Assembly: GCA_963922205.1 (NCBI GenBank)
Contig: CAWUHX010000218.1
Span: 310,001 to 374,000, forward strand
Direction: 5' to 3'
DNA length: 64,000 nt
From: Romanomermis culicivorax
Lineage: Eukaryota > Nematoda > Enoplea > Mermithida > Mermithidae
Shown here: piece by piece, positions 24,137-35,144 of the stretch
How positions within the stretch are numbered: position 1 is the first letter of the stretch
How the letters are laid out: each line of letters begins with the position of its first letter
Made by a program: the position numbers and the translations under genes
Notes under the pieces: generated by a model
The model's database searches: none
The model's input: only the letters and a program-made list of their open reading frames with translations
What the model was told of the DNA's origin: nothing

Positions 24137-24711
24137 TGTTACTCCCTGACCCTACTTTGAGCAACACGCGCCTTTTGGCATTGGTTTTAATTTCATTTTT
24201 GGGATTTTTGAGAATTTTAGAGACATTGAACATTAGAATCTCTGATCTAAAAATTAGAATGGATCACACAGAGATTCGTTTACCTTTGAGTAAAACGGAT
24301 ATCTTTCGAGATGGTCAATCTGTTTTCATATCTCGGATGGATCAACCAACTTGCCCTTGTACAGCACTACTGCTGTACATAAGCACAGCCAAAATTCCAT
24401 TGAATTCGACTGAATTTTTATTTCGAACAATAAGCAAGCAGAACAGTGCAGGAAAATTGACAGATCATAATCTAAGTTATGGCAGAGCACGAGAACTATT
24501 GAAAAAGCTCCATAAGGACATTGGACTAGATTCCTCTAAATACAGCACCCATAGTTTGAGATCAGGGGGTGCCACAGCAGCCTCTGATGCAGGAATATCA
24601 CACGAACTTATCAAAACTCACAGCCGTTGGAAATCTGATAATGCCAAAAATCGTTACATAAAACACTCGATAAACAGGAGGCCTACTGTATCTCAATGCT
24701 TAAAATTGTAA
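24137..24711 (+). pseudogene. tyrosine recombinase of a DIRS-type element, 5' truncated
   Basis: Catalytic domain of a tyrosine recombinase, used by DIRS elements instead of an integrase to insert circular cDNA. Residues seen: Arg in FLGFLRILETLN, His-x-x-Arg in HSLRSGGAT, a HSRW box and the nucleophile Tyr in NRYIKHS, so the full R-HxxR-H/W-Y set is present. The reading frame ends in TAA after SQCLKL. The N-terminal half is missing, because the retrotransposon LTR ends at 24136 inside the gene. The first ATG uses the last LTR base and so is an accident of insertion, not a genuine start. No RT or Gag of this copy is present nearby. Confidence 0.85.
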
Positions 24712-26298
24712 CAATTTTCTTTTTTTAGGATTTCCCTTGACGCCTGCAGTTGCAGCGTGAAGTCCACAACGTTTTTAACTAACACTTTTTTATGAGTTTT
24801 TTCTTTGTGTTAAAAGTACAGAGTTGAGCAAATAAGTAAGTTCATTTTCGGTTCGAAGAAAAGAAAATAAGAGGCAATTTGGTGCGACTTTGCCATACAG
24901 TAAAACTCGAGATATGCAAAGCTTATGTACAGTAATAGCCTGCTTGTATAAATCATCGGCCAACACAAAGGAATTCTTACAATTCTGATTTTTTTGGATT
25001 ATGGGTTCCACTGTAGGGATAATGGTTTGGTAGCTGCATATTGAAAACAGTGGATTCTAAATCCGTGAATCGATAATGCGCTGATTTTTTCTCATGTTTT
25101 TTGATGTGAATGAAGTTTTTCTTTACGGAAAGTTCAATCCCGCTAAATGCCACAATGGGATGCATGAAACGTATTGAGGACGTTCAGACGAATAAAGAGA
25201 AAAGATGGGTCGAATCCCACGAGTATCATTTCATCGATCTGTTCACAATGGTTGTGCAACAGGGTGTCTTGGAAGAGATGCAACAAAAATTCTCCTTCTC
25301 AATAATTAAATTGAAAAAAAAATCAAGGCCGATAGTTTTATCTTACAAGATAAATGTTGGCTGTGTGACTCCGACCACGTAGTTGGAGTCACCCTGTTTC
25401 ACACCACGTGATGTTAGCCATATACAAATAAATCAAATGATAATAGATTGCACTTTTCCAATGAAGGGCGAACTTCGTGATCTATTTTCTTAAAATGTAT
25501 GAAGTCCACACTTATAGTCTGTTTTTCTTGAAATGCTTCTGAATAATGAAGGTGGAAAGCAAGTTGTATTTCGGATTTTTACGATTTGCTGATAAACAGT
25601 ATATTATTATGGGACTGGAAATTTGTGAGCATACTGACCTAATTTTTAACAATTTTTCGAGTGAAAAATTTTGCAGTAAGGGCTCTAAGTAAACGATTTT
25701 GACGACAGTACTGATTTGTGCCGCTTTTGTGTATGGAAGCATTTTACAAAAAACAGACTATAGTTGGTATTCATTTTAATATTGGCTGGAGATTTATTCT
25801 GATTTGAATAAAAAAACTCCCCAAACGGTACGCAAATCGGATGGAAATTTCAACACAATATTTTTTAAATATTGTCAATATTTTTTAAATCTTGCGTTGA
25901 AATTGAAAACAAACATTTCGAAAAATCTGAGATATTGTGATTTAACAGAATCTTTTTTGAATTCCTTAGAATCACGGACGATTTTCTGCAGCCGCCCGTG
26001 GACTGAGATTTTTCAATATTTTTTGCATATACTTATTACGCTTTTGTAACACACAATGTTTTGGTCTCTTTCGTGAAAGTAATACCCGATGTAGAAAATT
26101 TGAGCTTTTATTTGTGGTTTGTTGGTATGTTTTGAGCAGTAGAAATAATATAAACTAGTAACCATACATTGATGGATTACGTAGGATGGAAATGTTTTTG
26201 CTCCTCGAGAACAAAAAATGGGTCTTCTAATATCCAAGCATCATGTTGTTCCATCTATATTAATGTAACTATTCGCTTGGTCAGCAATTTTTAAAGTT
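24712..26298. other. AT-rich spacer
   Basis: No supported gene. Short open stretches on both strands lack recognisable motifs. It contains an imperfect 24-bp palindrome at 25367-25390 (GACTCC...GGAGTC) and a long weak inverted repeat around 25845-25910. Nothing else is seen. Confidence 0.5.
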
Positions 26299-26301
26299 TT
26301 A

Positions 26302-27123
26302 GGCCCGTATTCACAATCGCGTGTTAAGTCAACATGGTGTTAGGACTTAACACCGTGTTGGCTAACACGGCGATCGAGCTAACACCGTGTCAAGTATCAC
26401 CTCGTATTCACAATGGCATGTTAAGTCTGTGTTAGCCAACACCGTGTTACCACCGTGTTACTTTCGTTATCACCGTGTTACTTTTGTAACAGGGTGGCAG
26501 AATAAGCTGAAGCATGTTTTTTAATATGAAAAAGGATATAACAGGAAAAAAATAAACATTGTGGTCAATGTCCACAAGGTTTTTCAACAATGCCAGCTTT
26601 TTTCAGTATGTAATCTTTGAGTTTGAACAGTCATTTGATGAGCAGTTAATTTTCATGAATAAAACTTATGATTTTGTATTAACCTGAAGTGCTGGAGGAA
26701 TCGCATGATTTCGACCAGAATTTTCTAATTGATCCTGGAGAAGCGTAATCAAGTCTCGGGCACCATTTTTCGACAATTTGTATCTTGATTTAAAGGTAAC
26801 GTCATCGTAGCCCTCAAATGGATTGGCCCTATCCCGAAAGTGACGAATATGATGTACTATTTCTTTATTTTCATCAATATGATCCAATAGGTCAATAATA
26901 TCCATGACAATTGAAAAAATTAACAAACAGACTACTGCTAACACGCCGCTAAAACTGGTAGGGGGCAGGTTTAGAACGCGGTGTTAACTTTTCCTTTTTT
27001 CGACCCTAACACGCGATTGTGAATACGGGGATAAAACTTAGCACCGTGTTACCACCGTGTTAGCCAAAATTTAACACCGTGTCAGCCTAACACGCCGCTA
27101 ACACGCAATTGTGAATACGGGCC
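26302..27123. mobile_element. internally deleted PIF/Harbinger transposon
   Basis: Terminal inverted repeats begin GGCCCGTATTCACAATCGCG on the left and close with the complement ending ATACGGGCC on the right. They are flanked by TTA on both sides (26299-26301 and 27124-27126), the 3-bp target duplication typical of PIF/Harbinger. Total length is 822 bp. Both ends carry a second internal copy of the terminal motif (near 26403 and 27006) and many AACACCGTGTT-type units. One transposase exon remains. Confidence 0.88.
26684..26905 (-). pseudogene. PIF/Harbinger transposase, first-exon fragment
   Basis: About 74 residues from the ATG at 26905. It contains the family's N-terminal signature: FRDRANPFEGYDDVTFKSRY, LSKNGARDLITLL and NHAIPPALQ. 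The exon closes with CTTCAG followed by GTTAAT, a good 5' splice site at 26683. The downstream exons with the DDE catalytic core are absent, so the deletion removed the enzyme but kept a splice-ready first exon. Upstream in-frame hydrophobic residues to 26944 are probably not translated. Confidence 0.75.
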
Positions 27124-27126
27124 TTA

Positions 27127-28315
27127 ATGTTACTCCCTTCCCTGGTATCAAGTACATAATATGCTTTGTTTAGAAAAATCGTTATCTGTCATCTTATCAC
27201 ATCTTTCTCACCTTTTTTTGCCATTTTCTTTCATCAGATTGTCGTATCTGCTGGGAGTGAGCAAGAATCTGCTGAGGGTCAATCAAAATCTGTTCAGGGT
27301 CCAGACTTCTCTGTGTGCATGTATGCTTGTACCAATATTCATCTTGACCAAGATTAGATTGTTGTTATGCATAATGCGATGATATACTTTGAAACACTAT
27401 AGCATCAACAGAACATTCTCTTTCATTATTTCTGGCTTATTAGAGGCAAGGTCGCTCTTTGAGCTGACAACATGTGGAGAACGGCCCAAGCCTATTTCGG
27501 TGTGGGCCAGAATGTGCAGAAGATTTACACGTAAATCTTTAAATTTCTGCATTCTTTTGTTCATAAAGAAGGGTAACAAACAATTTTTTGTCATCAATAC
27601 ATAAATAAATGTGTCACCCAACTGCTCCGTAATTTAGACAACACCCGAATTATATGTGATACAAATTGACAGAACACGTAAAATTACATCAACCATTTTT
27701 TTGTAGTTCGATGCAAATTTTTGCATGTTTACATCCTCATAGCAGCCTAAGAATGAGTTTTGCCTAAAATGATTGTTATCTGCTGATCAGCATCAAAAAC
27801 TGAACAAGTAGTAATGCTGGATCATATGGGTGGTGTGGTTAAGCATATCCCTATATTTTGTGTACCACCTATGATTTGCCATTTTTGGTGAGTTTATAGG
27901 TGGTTATGGTTGAGCATACAGGCTCTAGAGTTACCGTAATAGTAGAATTACGGTAATATTTAAATTATGGCAATGATTGAGTTAGGGTAATAGTTGAGTT
28001 ACTCTAGGTTGTTAGAGCTTTACTGTAGATTGTATAGAAAAACGAAAATCAATGTGGAACAAAAAATGGAAAACGAAAATCAATGTGGAACGAAAAAAAT
28101 GAATGTACAGAAAAAACAAAACAAAAATGGATATGTAGTAGTGAAAACGACTTCCACCATTGGTGGAGGAAGTCTCTCAAAAAAGGAACACCCGGGCCCC
28201 AAACAAGGTGTGCACTGTCTGCAGGCATACAGAAAAGCTAATCGGAGCCCCCCCCCATTTCTGAATGATTGTCCAAATTAGAACAGTCATATTGTCAGTG
28301 ATGGTCTAGCTCATT
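27127..28315. other. AT-rich spacer
   Basis: No gene recognised. It includes a perfect short hairpin at 27931-27956 (TTACCGTAAT...ATTACGGTAA) and a direct duplication of about 30 bp at 28038-28100 containing AACGAAAATCAATGTGGAAC. Confidence 0.45.
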
Positions 28316-28627
28316 TCAACTTACTTCTTTAGACAAAGTCCATTTCAAACCATTGAAGAGATTAGTAAACCATACAGTATTCCGATCACTTTTGACCATC
28401 ATGTTATAATTAAGGTTGATACCCCATTGACCGCCATGGGAAAAAGTCTTTTTGATAATGTTGACAATGCAACGAAGTATACTGTGTTGAGGTAGAATGA
28501 GTTCGAACCCATGGACATACCCCTCCTTTGTTTTGGGATCGGCATTACGAAAATAAATTGATGCATATTTACCCTCAACTACTACAAATAAGGCCATCTT
28601 ATCATCCAACATAAGCTGGTGTTCCAT
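28316..28627 (-). CDS. unrecognised ORF
   Basis: About 103 residues from ATG at 28627 (MEHQLML). A hydrophobic stretch lies upstream in frame but starts without ATG and runs toward the assembly gap. The protein has no motif I recognise, and it may be a chance ORF or a terminal exon. Its only neighbour on that side is the N-gap. Confidence 0.2.
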   Translation of the reverse strand: MEHQLMLDDKMALFVVVEGKYASIYFRNADPKTKEGYVHGFELILPQHSILRCIVNIIKKTFSHGGQWGINLNYNMMVKSDRNTVWFTNLFNGLKWTLSKEVS

Positions 28628-28707
28628 TTTTGAAAATTTGCATTTAAGAATAAAATAGAGACAAAGAGCTAAAGAGAAAGAAAGAAAAAAAACAAGCAAC
28701 CAGCTCT

Positions 28708-28807
28708 NNNNNNNNNNNNNNNNNNNNNNNNNNNNNNNNNNNNNNNNNNNNNNNNNNNNNNNNNNNNNNNNNNNNNNNNNNNNNNNNNNNNNNNNNNNNN
28801 NNNNNNN
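28708..28807. other. assembly gap (100 N)
   Basis: Exactly 100 N, a default scaffold gap of unknown real size. Confidence 0.98.
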
Positions 28808-28831
28808 AGCAGTGGTATCAACGCAGAGTAC
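28808..28831 (+). other. SMART-type cDNA adapter remnant
   Basis: Directly after the gap the sequence begins AGCAGTGGTATCAACGCAGA and continues GTAC, matching the widely used SMART template-switching/PCR primer. This is laboratory sequence, not genome. Confidence 0.95.
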
Positions 28832-28838
28832 TCACCCT

Positions 28839-29100
28839 GGCTATAACACTTTCCTGGCTATAAGACACCTAGGTTGTTGGTCCCGGCCACGTTTAGTGTA
28901 TTAACATATAAGGAAAACTCGCCTATTACACACTCGGATATTAGCTATAAGACACAGCTGGGAAAGTCCCTTTGTTATACTTGTGTGTTAAAACAACATG
29001 GGCTATAAAACACGGCTGTTTGGCTATAAAACACTGCTCGAATTACATGACTAAAAAAAGAACCTCGGCTATAAAACACGGCTGTTTGGCTATAAAACAC
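28839..29100 (+). repeat. subterminal repeats of the Tigger element
   Basis: Seven copies of a GGCTATAA[A/G]ACAC-like motif lie in direct orientation at 28839, 28856, 28943, 29001, 29022, 29067 and 29088. Two more lie near the right end (30973, 30990). They are likely transposase binding sites by analogy with other pogo-like elements. Confidence 0.7.
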
Positions 29101-29237
29101 CACAATAGGCAAATTTAAGAAACAGTGCACACTAGTTAAGTACACTGTGGTGTAAATTGAGTTGTTATCTTTGTAAATTATTAATGTAACGTAGGCTGGT
29201 AGGTTAGTCTTGAGCGTGTTGTGCATTGTTGTGCATT

Positions 29238-30921
29238 ATGTCGCAAAAAAAACGTCAATCGATTTCAATTGATACGAAATTGAAAATTATTAGTGAATCT
29301 AGCAATTTGTCGTATACTGAATTAGCTGCAAAATACAATTTATCGAAAAATTCAATCGGTAGTATTATACGATCTAAAGATAAACTTACCACCAATGTTG
29401 AATCTGGTCAATTTGGAGTGGACTGCAAGAAAATGCGATCAGCTGACAATGTGGATATCGAAACATGTTTATTAACGTGGATCAAGCAAGTCAGGGCAAA
29501 AGGGATTCCAGTTTCTGGTCCAATTTTACAAGAAAAAGTGATCGACTTCGCAAAACAATTTGGCAAAACAGATTTCAAATGTAGTTCTGGTTGGGTCGAC
29601 CGTTTTAAATTGCGTCACAACTTAGTTTTCAAGAAAATTTGTGGGGAATCTAAATCAGTTGCTGATTGCGATACGGATGACTGGTATCACAATACATTGC
29701 CAACTTTGCTGTCCGAATACAACGAGCAGGAAATTTACAATGCAGATGAAACTGGACTATTTTGGCGCTTATTACCTGACAAAACGTTAACATTTAAGAT
29801 AAAGTTCAATTTTTCACATTTTGTTCTTCAGAGTGTAAAAAATTGTTTGAGTTTTTCAATTTTTCTGTGAATGCTATTTCATTTTTCATAAAATTTCATC
29901 AAGCAGATTGTTTCTCAAAATGCTTTTAGTTTCTTCTTTTCTAATAATTAAGGATGATGATTGCAGTGGAGGTAAAAGAAGCAAAGAAAGGCTTACCGTT
30001 TTGGTTGGTGCTAATCTAGATGGATCGGATAAATTACCTTTGCTTGCAATAGGAAAGTTTGAAAAGCCAAGATGTTTCAAAAACGTTAAAAAATTACCAC
30101 TTGATTACAACTTTAATCGCAAAGCTTGGATGACATCGTCAATTTTTGAAAAATGGCTCACCAATTGGAATAAAATTCTTAAGAAAAACAAACGTAAAGT
30201 TGCCCTAATTATCGATAACTGTCCATCTCATCCAGTTGTAGAACTTTCGAATATTAAATTGGTTTTCCTTCCTCCCAACACCACATCAAAAACACAACCT
30301 ATGGATCAGGGTGTCATAAATTGTTTAAAAATAAATTACCACCAACTTTTGGTCAAAGCAATGATTCGGGCTATGGATAAAAAAGAAATTTTTATGCCCA
30401 CTTTATTGGATGCTATGACCTTTTTATCTCGCGCCTGGGATAACGTCAGTGGGACTACAATTTCAAGATGTTTTTCCAAAGCCGGATTTTGTTCAGCGCA
30501 AAGTTCTTCAGATGAAGAAAATACCGAAAATCCTTTCATTTCATTTCTTAATAAGCACCGTCATCCAATACAAATCAATGAGGATTTTGATATTCGTAAT
30601 TATTTGAATGCTGACGAAAATTTAGTAGTGGCGGGTTATATGGAAGATTCTGAAATTGCTGGACTAGTTAAGCCAACCGAAGTTGCTGAAGTGAACATAT
30701 TCGATTCGGATGACAGTGATGCCGATGATTTGGGGGAAGAAAACGCAATGTGCAGTTACCAGGAAGCAAAATCTGGAATTGTTAAATTGAGAAAATATAT
30801 TATGACTTTGGACGATTGCGACGAGAAAGTTTTCTCGATGTTGAACAAAATAGAAGATATGTGCGACTCTAAACATGAAAAATCAATGAAACAAACGTCA
30901 ATAACCGATTATTTGCAATAA
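29238..30921 (+). CDS. pogo/Tigger transposase, two exons
   Basis: Starts at ATG 29238 (MSQKKRQS). Exon 1 holds two helix-turn-helix domains: a CENP-B-like N-terminal HTH (SIDTKLKIISES...YTELAAKYNLSKNSIGSI) and a Tc5-type HTH ending in GWVDRFKLRH. It then has the first catalytic Asp in YNADETGLFW. Exon 2 has the second Asp in ALIIDNCPSH and the third in TQPMDQGVI, followed by an acidic C-terminal tail. A GT-AG intron at 29804-29966 (phase 2) joins the exons without a stop, giving 506 residues, the usual Tigger length. The copy therefore looks intact. The donor AAA/GTTCAA is weak, so the intron is inferred from frame and homology. Confidence 0.85.
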
Positions 30922-31050
30922 AAATGTGTTAATTTGCGCTAAAATCTCGCTGTCTAAAAATAAAATGTTTTCGGTTATAACACACACTCGGCTATAACAC
31001 ACAGCAGGCCACAGTCCCCAGGGGGTGTCTTATATCCGAGTTAGACTGTA

Positions 31051-31650
31051 CTTTTTTTCACTTTTTATATTTTAAACTGCTGGGAAAGGAATCTTTTTAA
31101 CATTTATTTCCAAAAAAGAAGGTATAAATTTTCAGTAAATTCATCAGTCGGACAAGCTAAAATTCAACAATCCCGCAAACGATCAAGAATTTGAATTGTT
31201 CGGCCAGCAAGAACTTCTGCCATTTGCTAGGTTCATAATAATTTAATTATTTTCCAAATGTAAAAAGCTATGTTTAGGAAAGCCAAAATTTTTTAAGGAT
31301 CGCAATAAGATTTTGGGATAATAACCGAGAATACTTTTGGTTTTCGTCAAATCCGTCAACAAACAATGCAAGATCACACATTTATCCATTATGTAGATGT
31401 TTAAAAGCTATAGGCAAAAGCTAGAACGAAATTTTCTAATCGCACACTAGAAACTGTTTTTTTTGCGGAGACCCTTTCGCCATTTGGTGAAAGAGGTCAA
31501 AATATTTTTCGTCATTTTCGCTATGTCGTTTTTAGCCTAAAAATGGTACCATATGCTTTAGTTATGCATTTTTGAGCTTCCCAAAACATATTCATGCTTC
31601 GGTAGCCAGTAATTTGCCAAAAATGGAGAAAAAACTAAAAAATTTACCTT
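31051..31650. other. AT-rich spacer
   Basis: Nothing recognised. Confidence 0.4.
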
Positions 31651-31679
31651 TTGGGTCAGATAATCATCATACCTGTACT

Positions 31680-31885
31680 TGGGGGGGGGTTGGGGGGGGG
31701 GGACCCCCCCCAACTCGGCCAACCCTATACCCAAAATCATTTTCCCCCCCCAACCCCCCCCCCAGTTGGGAAAAAATTAAAAAAATTTGTCAAAAAGTGT
31801 ATGTTTTTTGGCCTTTTTTGGGAAAAATTTCGACTTTTTCCTACCCCCCCCCAAAATTTCGGATTTACCCCCCCCCCCAACTGGT
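31680..31885. repeat. G and C homopolymer patch
   Basis: Runs of 8-11 G or C recur at 31681, 31691, 31704, 31745, 31757, 31844 and 31869 in an otherwise AT-rich sequence. Short inverted copies of ATACCTGTA flank the patch (31669 and 31895), so it may be a small element, but no target duplication is clear. Predicted ORFs across it are low-complexity artefacts. Confidence 0.5.
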
Positions 31886-31917
31886 CGGAGGTCTTACAGG
31901 TATGATAATCATAAGAA

Positions 31918-32060
31918 CAGGGCCGTACACAAGGGGGGGGGGGCGCCCCCCCATTGAGGCAGTATGCACACAGTGTATCGCATAAAATCGACATTTTCTG
32001 GGGCTATTTAGTGAAAAAAATTTAGTCCGCCCCCATGAAAAAATCCTGCGCACGGCCCTG
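31918..32060. mobile_element. hAT-type MITE
   Basis: 143 bp. The left end CAGGGCCGTACACA and the right end (complement) CAGGGCCGTGCGCA are inverted repeats. Perfect 8-bp duplications CATAAGAA flank it (31910-31917, 32061-32068), the hAT hallmark. It has no coding capacity. Confidence 0.9.
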
Positions 32061-32205
32061 CATAAGAATATATCAAAATTAATAGTATAACGAAAAAGTA
32101 ACAAAAAGTCAAAGCGAGGAAAACCTACATTGCATAAAAATTTGACTGCTAACATATCAGTGCTTAGTCAATATGAAGAATTATAGACTGCATTTGGATC
32201 ATCCT

Positions 32206-32222
32206 GCTTCGCGACGCGAAGC
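32206..32222. repeat. GC-rich palindrome
   Basis: GCTTCGCGACGCGAAGC, perfect 8-bp arms. Related to the palindromes at 34470, 34646 and 35145. Confidence 0.8.
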
Positions 32223-34469
32223 GCCGGGAAAATTTTCGGAATTTGATACTCTAGCACTTATTTCATGATTTGAAATTTGATTTTTCCAGCTTAATGATGT
32301 TCGGGCCTGAATAATGTGCAAATCTTTTCAATCAGCTATCCAGCTAAAAAATCAGCTTGAAGTCAACGATGTCTCTACATTTGGGCGAAACAGCAAAATT
32401 TATATAGATAAACTTCCGGCGCAGAGCGCGCCAAATTTTTTTGTGGATTTTTCAGGGTTCATGCGCCCTATCGAAATGAAATTCAAGGACGATTCAAGGA
32501 TTTCAACGCAAAGTTTTTCATTTTTCAAGGACAATTTTCAACTGTTTTCATCAAAAGATAGTGACATTTTGGAATGGCAAAAGGAAACGGCTAAGCATCC
32601 TCGGAAAAATCACACCCATATAAGCCCTTGCGATAGATGACAAAACAATGTTCATACCCCACATTCCAGACAAATACATTTTCATTAAATCATCATCAAA
32701 ATCTAGAGCCATTGCAGACCTTGGAAATATATTTATTCTCCATTGACCAGGAAAATGACCTTGAATTAACAGCCCATCAGGATCCACACACATTTATCCA
32801 ACACAAAGAACATGGTGAACTATTTCAAACCATTCAACTGCAACTCGCTCAGAAGCATCTTGTTCACAAGAAACCATTTTTTCCTGATTTAACAATAAAG
32901 TGAGAGTTGAGCCAACTGTAGTATAACTGTAATGTAGTCTCTTTTGACACTGACATGATAACAGATTTGAGATGAGGAGATACACAAAATAACAAACAAA
33001 TTAAGTGCTTTGTAAATTACAATTCAGGAAACTTTTAGCGCTACTCGATTCGGTTCGTATGACTGTTCTGTTAAGTTATTTCAATTTTAAAGCTAAAGAT
33101 TCCATTTCAAAAAATTGCTTTGAGTGTATGGTTTTTAAGACTAATATTGATAAACCGACAAAATTAATTTTGTCATGTTAGGTATTAGTATAGTATGTCT
33201 TCACAAGGGTCGAAAATCGATTGAAAAAAATTTTGAGTTTACAGTTTTGTTGATTTTGTTACCTTTGTAAATCTTGATTTGAGATCAAAAGTTGCTTTTG
33301 CTTAGCAAATTGATGTTGTTGTGATATTTACTAGTCGAAGACAAAAGAAAGCAAATACAAAAATCCAGAGATTATTATGGTGAAACACTAAAAACATTTT
33401 TAAGATTGAACAAAAGTAAAAAAAAAATTCACAAAGATAGCGAGAAAAAAATCCAGAAATTGGACAAGGTTAGAGAAAAGAACTAGAATAAAATGAAAGT
33501 TTCAACATAATATAAGTTCGAAATGAACAAACTACAGAAAAGACGAGTTAGATTAGTCTAGGAAACGCAGGTTACAAAGTGTAACGAACTAACGCTTGTG
33601 TTGCCATATTCTCCTCTGCTGTATATTGACAGAATTCGTATATAGCCGCACCAGCTATTAATAAAATCAAATCAATACAATTTTTCACAACAAATATTAA
33701 GCTATAAATCCTATAATGTGCGTCAATTATCGAGTAGTCTACTTTTAGCATTTTCTTTTGATAAAACACCAGATGTTGTCGATAAAGTAACGTGGGAAGG
33801 CAGCACAACTCAGTACAAAAAGAAAAACGCATGATATCCTATATGTGTGATATGATATGTGTGTGCAAATTGGTAGAACAGGTGAAGACTTGCTCCTGTA
33901 AAATTTCTAATATCATATTCATAATCAGCGACATCGATTTAGCCAAGAAACTATTCTAATTCAAACAGGTAGATGATTTTAATTGTTACGATAAGTAATT
34001 TGTGTATTTTCGTTTTAAAATTAGGTAAAATGATCTGAAAATGTTTTGCATTATGAGGAATAAAACTTTAGTGATGTTGCATTTGCTTTATTTTCACTTG
34101 TTTCAGATCCACCATTGTGAAATTTTAAAAAAACCTGATAAAACCCAGAAAAACCTACAAAAACCCTAAAAAACCCAAATTCGAAATTTTGAAAATGGGT
34201 TTGGGTACACGCCTTTGAAAATGTGCTGGTTGACTTTCTCAAGTATCAAACTACTTGAAAAAGCCCAATTTGAGCAAATTTGAGAGTTTCAGCTAAAATA
34301 TACTCGATCCGTTTTTTTTGTGCCAAAACATGGTTTTTGGCACAAAAAAATTTGGAATGGCACAAAAAATTTTGAGCGTTTGTGCTAATTGGCACAAAAT
34401 TTTTGGTTGTCTAACATTAAATTTCCTTGATTTTTAGAGGATTTAGGGGCCGAAAATGCAAAAAATATT

Positions 34470-34484
34470 CGGCGCTTCGCGCCG
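34470..34484. repeat. GC-rich palindrome
   Basis: CGGCGCTTCGCGCCG: 6-bp arms with a TTC loop in an AT-rich setting. Confidence 0.85.
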
Positions 34485-34645
34485 AGCACTGTTTTTTCCC
34501 CACATTTGCACTATAATGTGGAAAAAAATCTGGAATGTGAAAAAAATTTTTGAGGTCTTTCCACAAATGTGGAAGAAAAATTTGGGGTTTTCATATTGAA
34601 AAGATGCATTTTGGTGCACTTTAGGAGGTCCAAATCTTAAAATCT

Positions 34646-34664
34646 CCCGGCGCTTCGCGCCGGG
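34646..34664. repeat. GC-rich palindrome
   Basis: CCCGGCGCTTCGCGCCGGG: 8-bp arms around the same TTC loop. Confidence 0.85.
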
Positions 34665-35144
34665 TATAACCTTAATAATCATCATTATTATTCATTAAGT
34701 AGCTCAGGCGCGGCTTTTATCATGTCTACCTTCATTTATCACTTAATCTATAATAGTTTTCATCATCTTAAACGTAGTATCTCATGTTTTAATTGGTAAT
34801 CTTCAAAATTTTATCATAATATTTAAAGAAGATTCGCATTTTTTCCTTTTGAGAAAGATCAATACGTCAAGTCTCTATGCTTTATGATGCGATTATTTCT
34901 TTGCTAACAAAAAATTAATTCAAAAGCTTCATGGAAATATCTTTCGGAAATTTATACTCCTCTTACTCATATATTTTCGACCAAGTTCATGAGAGTTTAC
35001 AAATAAATTACATATTTTAAAATTTTTCAAGTAAAATTTTAGAAATTACGACTCTTGAACACAAAATTGGAATCTAATTCTTGAAATAAATGTTCGGAAA
35101 ATTGATTTTCCAGCATCCCATAATGTCAATATACCCAAAAAATT

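Larger units (their letters stand above)
28832..31050 (+). mobile_element. pogo/Tigger-type DNA transposon, left terminus missing
   Basis: Holds a Tigger-like transposase flanked by repeated GGCTATAAAACAC-type units. The right terminus reads ...GTGTCTTATATCCGAGTTAGACTG followed by TA, so in outward orientation it starts CAGTCTAACTCGGATATAAG, a pogo-like TIR at a TA target. The matching left TIR is not visible: the contig starts inside the element at the adapter and gap. Confidence 0.82.

Noticed and set aside
24136-24138. ATG as a genuine start of the tyrosine recombinase
   Set aside because: Its A is the last base of the LTR; the homologous domain should have a longer N-terminus, so the ATG is created by the insertion.
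26302-27123. CRISPR-like array because of the repeated AACACCGTGTT units
   Set aside because: Irregular spacing, eukaryotic context, and terminal inverted repeats with a TTA duplication identify a Harbinger element.
31572-31994. Gly/Pro-rich ORFs on both strands
   Set aside because: They are produced by G and C homopolymer runs with no domain or codon signal.
32314-32640. 108-residue ORF
   Set aside because: Low-complexity Phe/Ser/Lys content with a repeated AATTCAAGGAC pattern; no family signature or splice context.
33572-33832. Small membrane protein
   Set aside because: A single hydrophobic stretch in AT-rich DNA; no homologue recognised and no clear exon borders.
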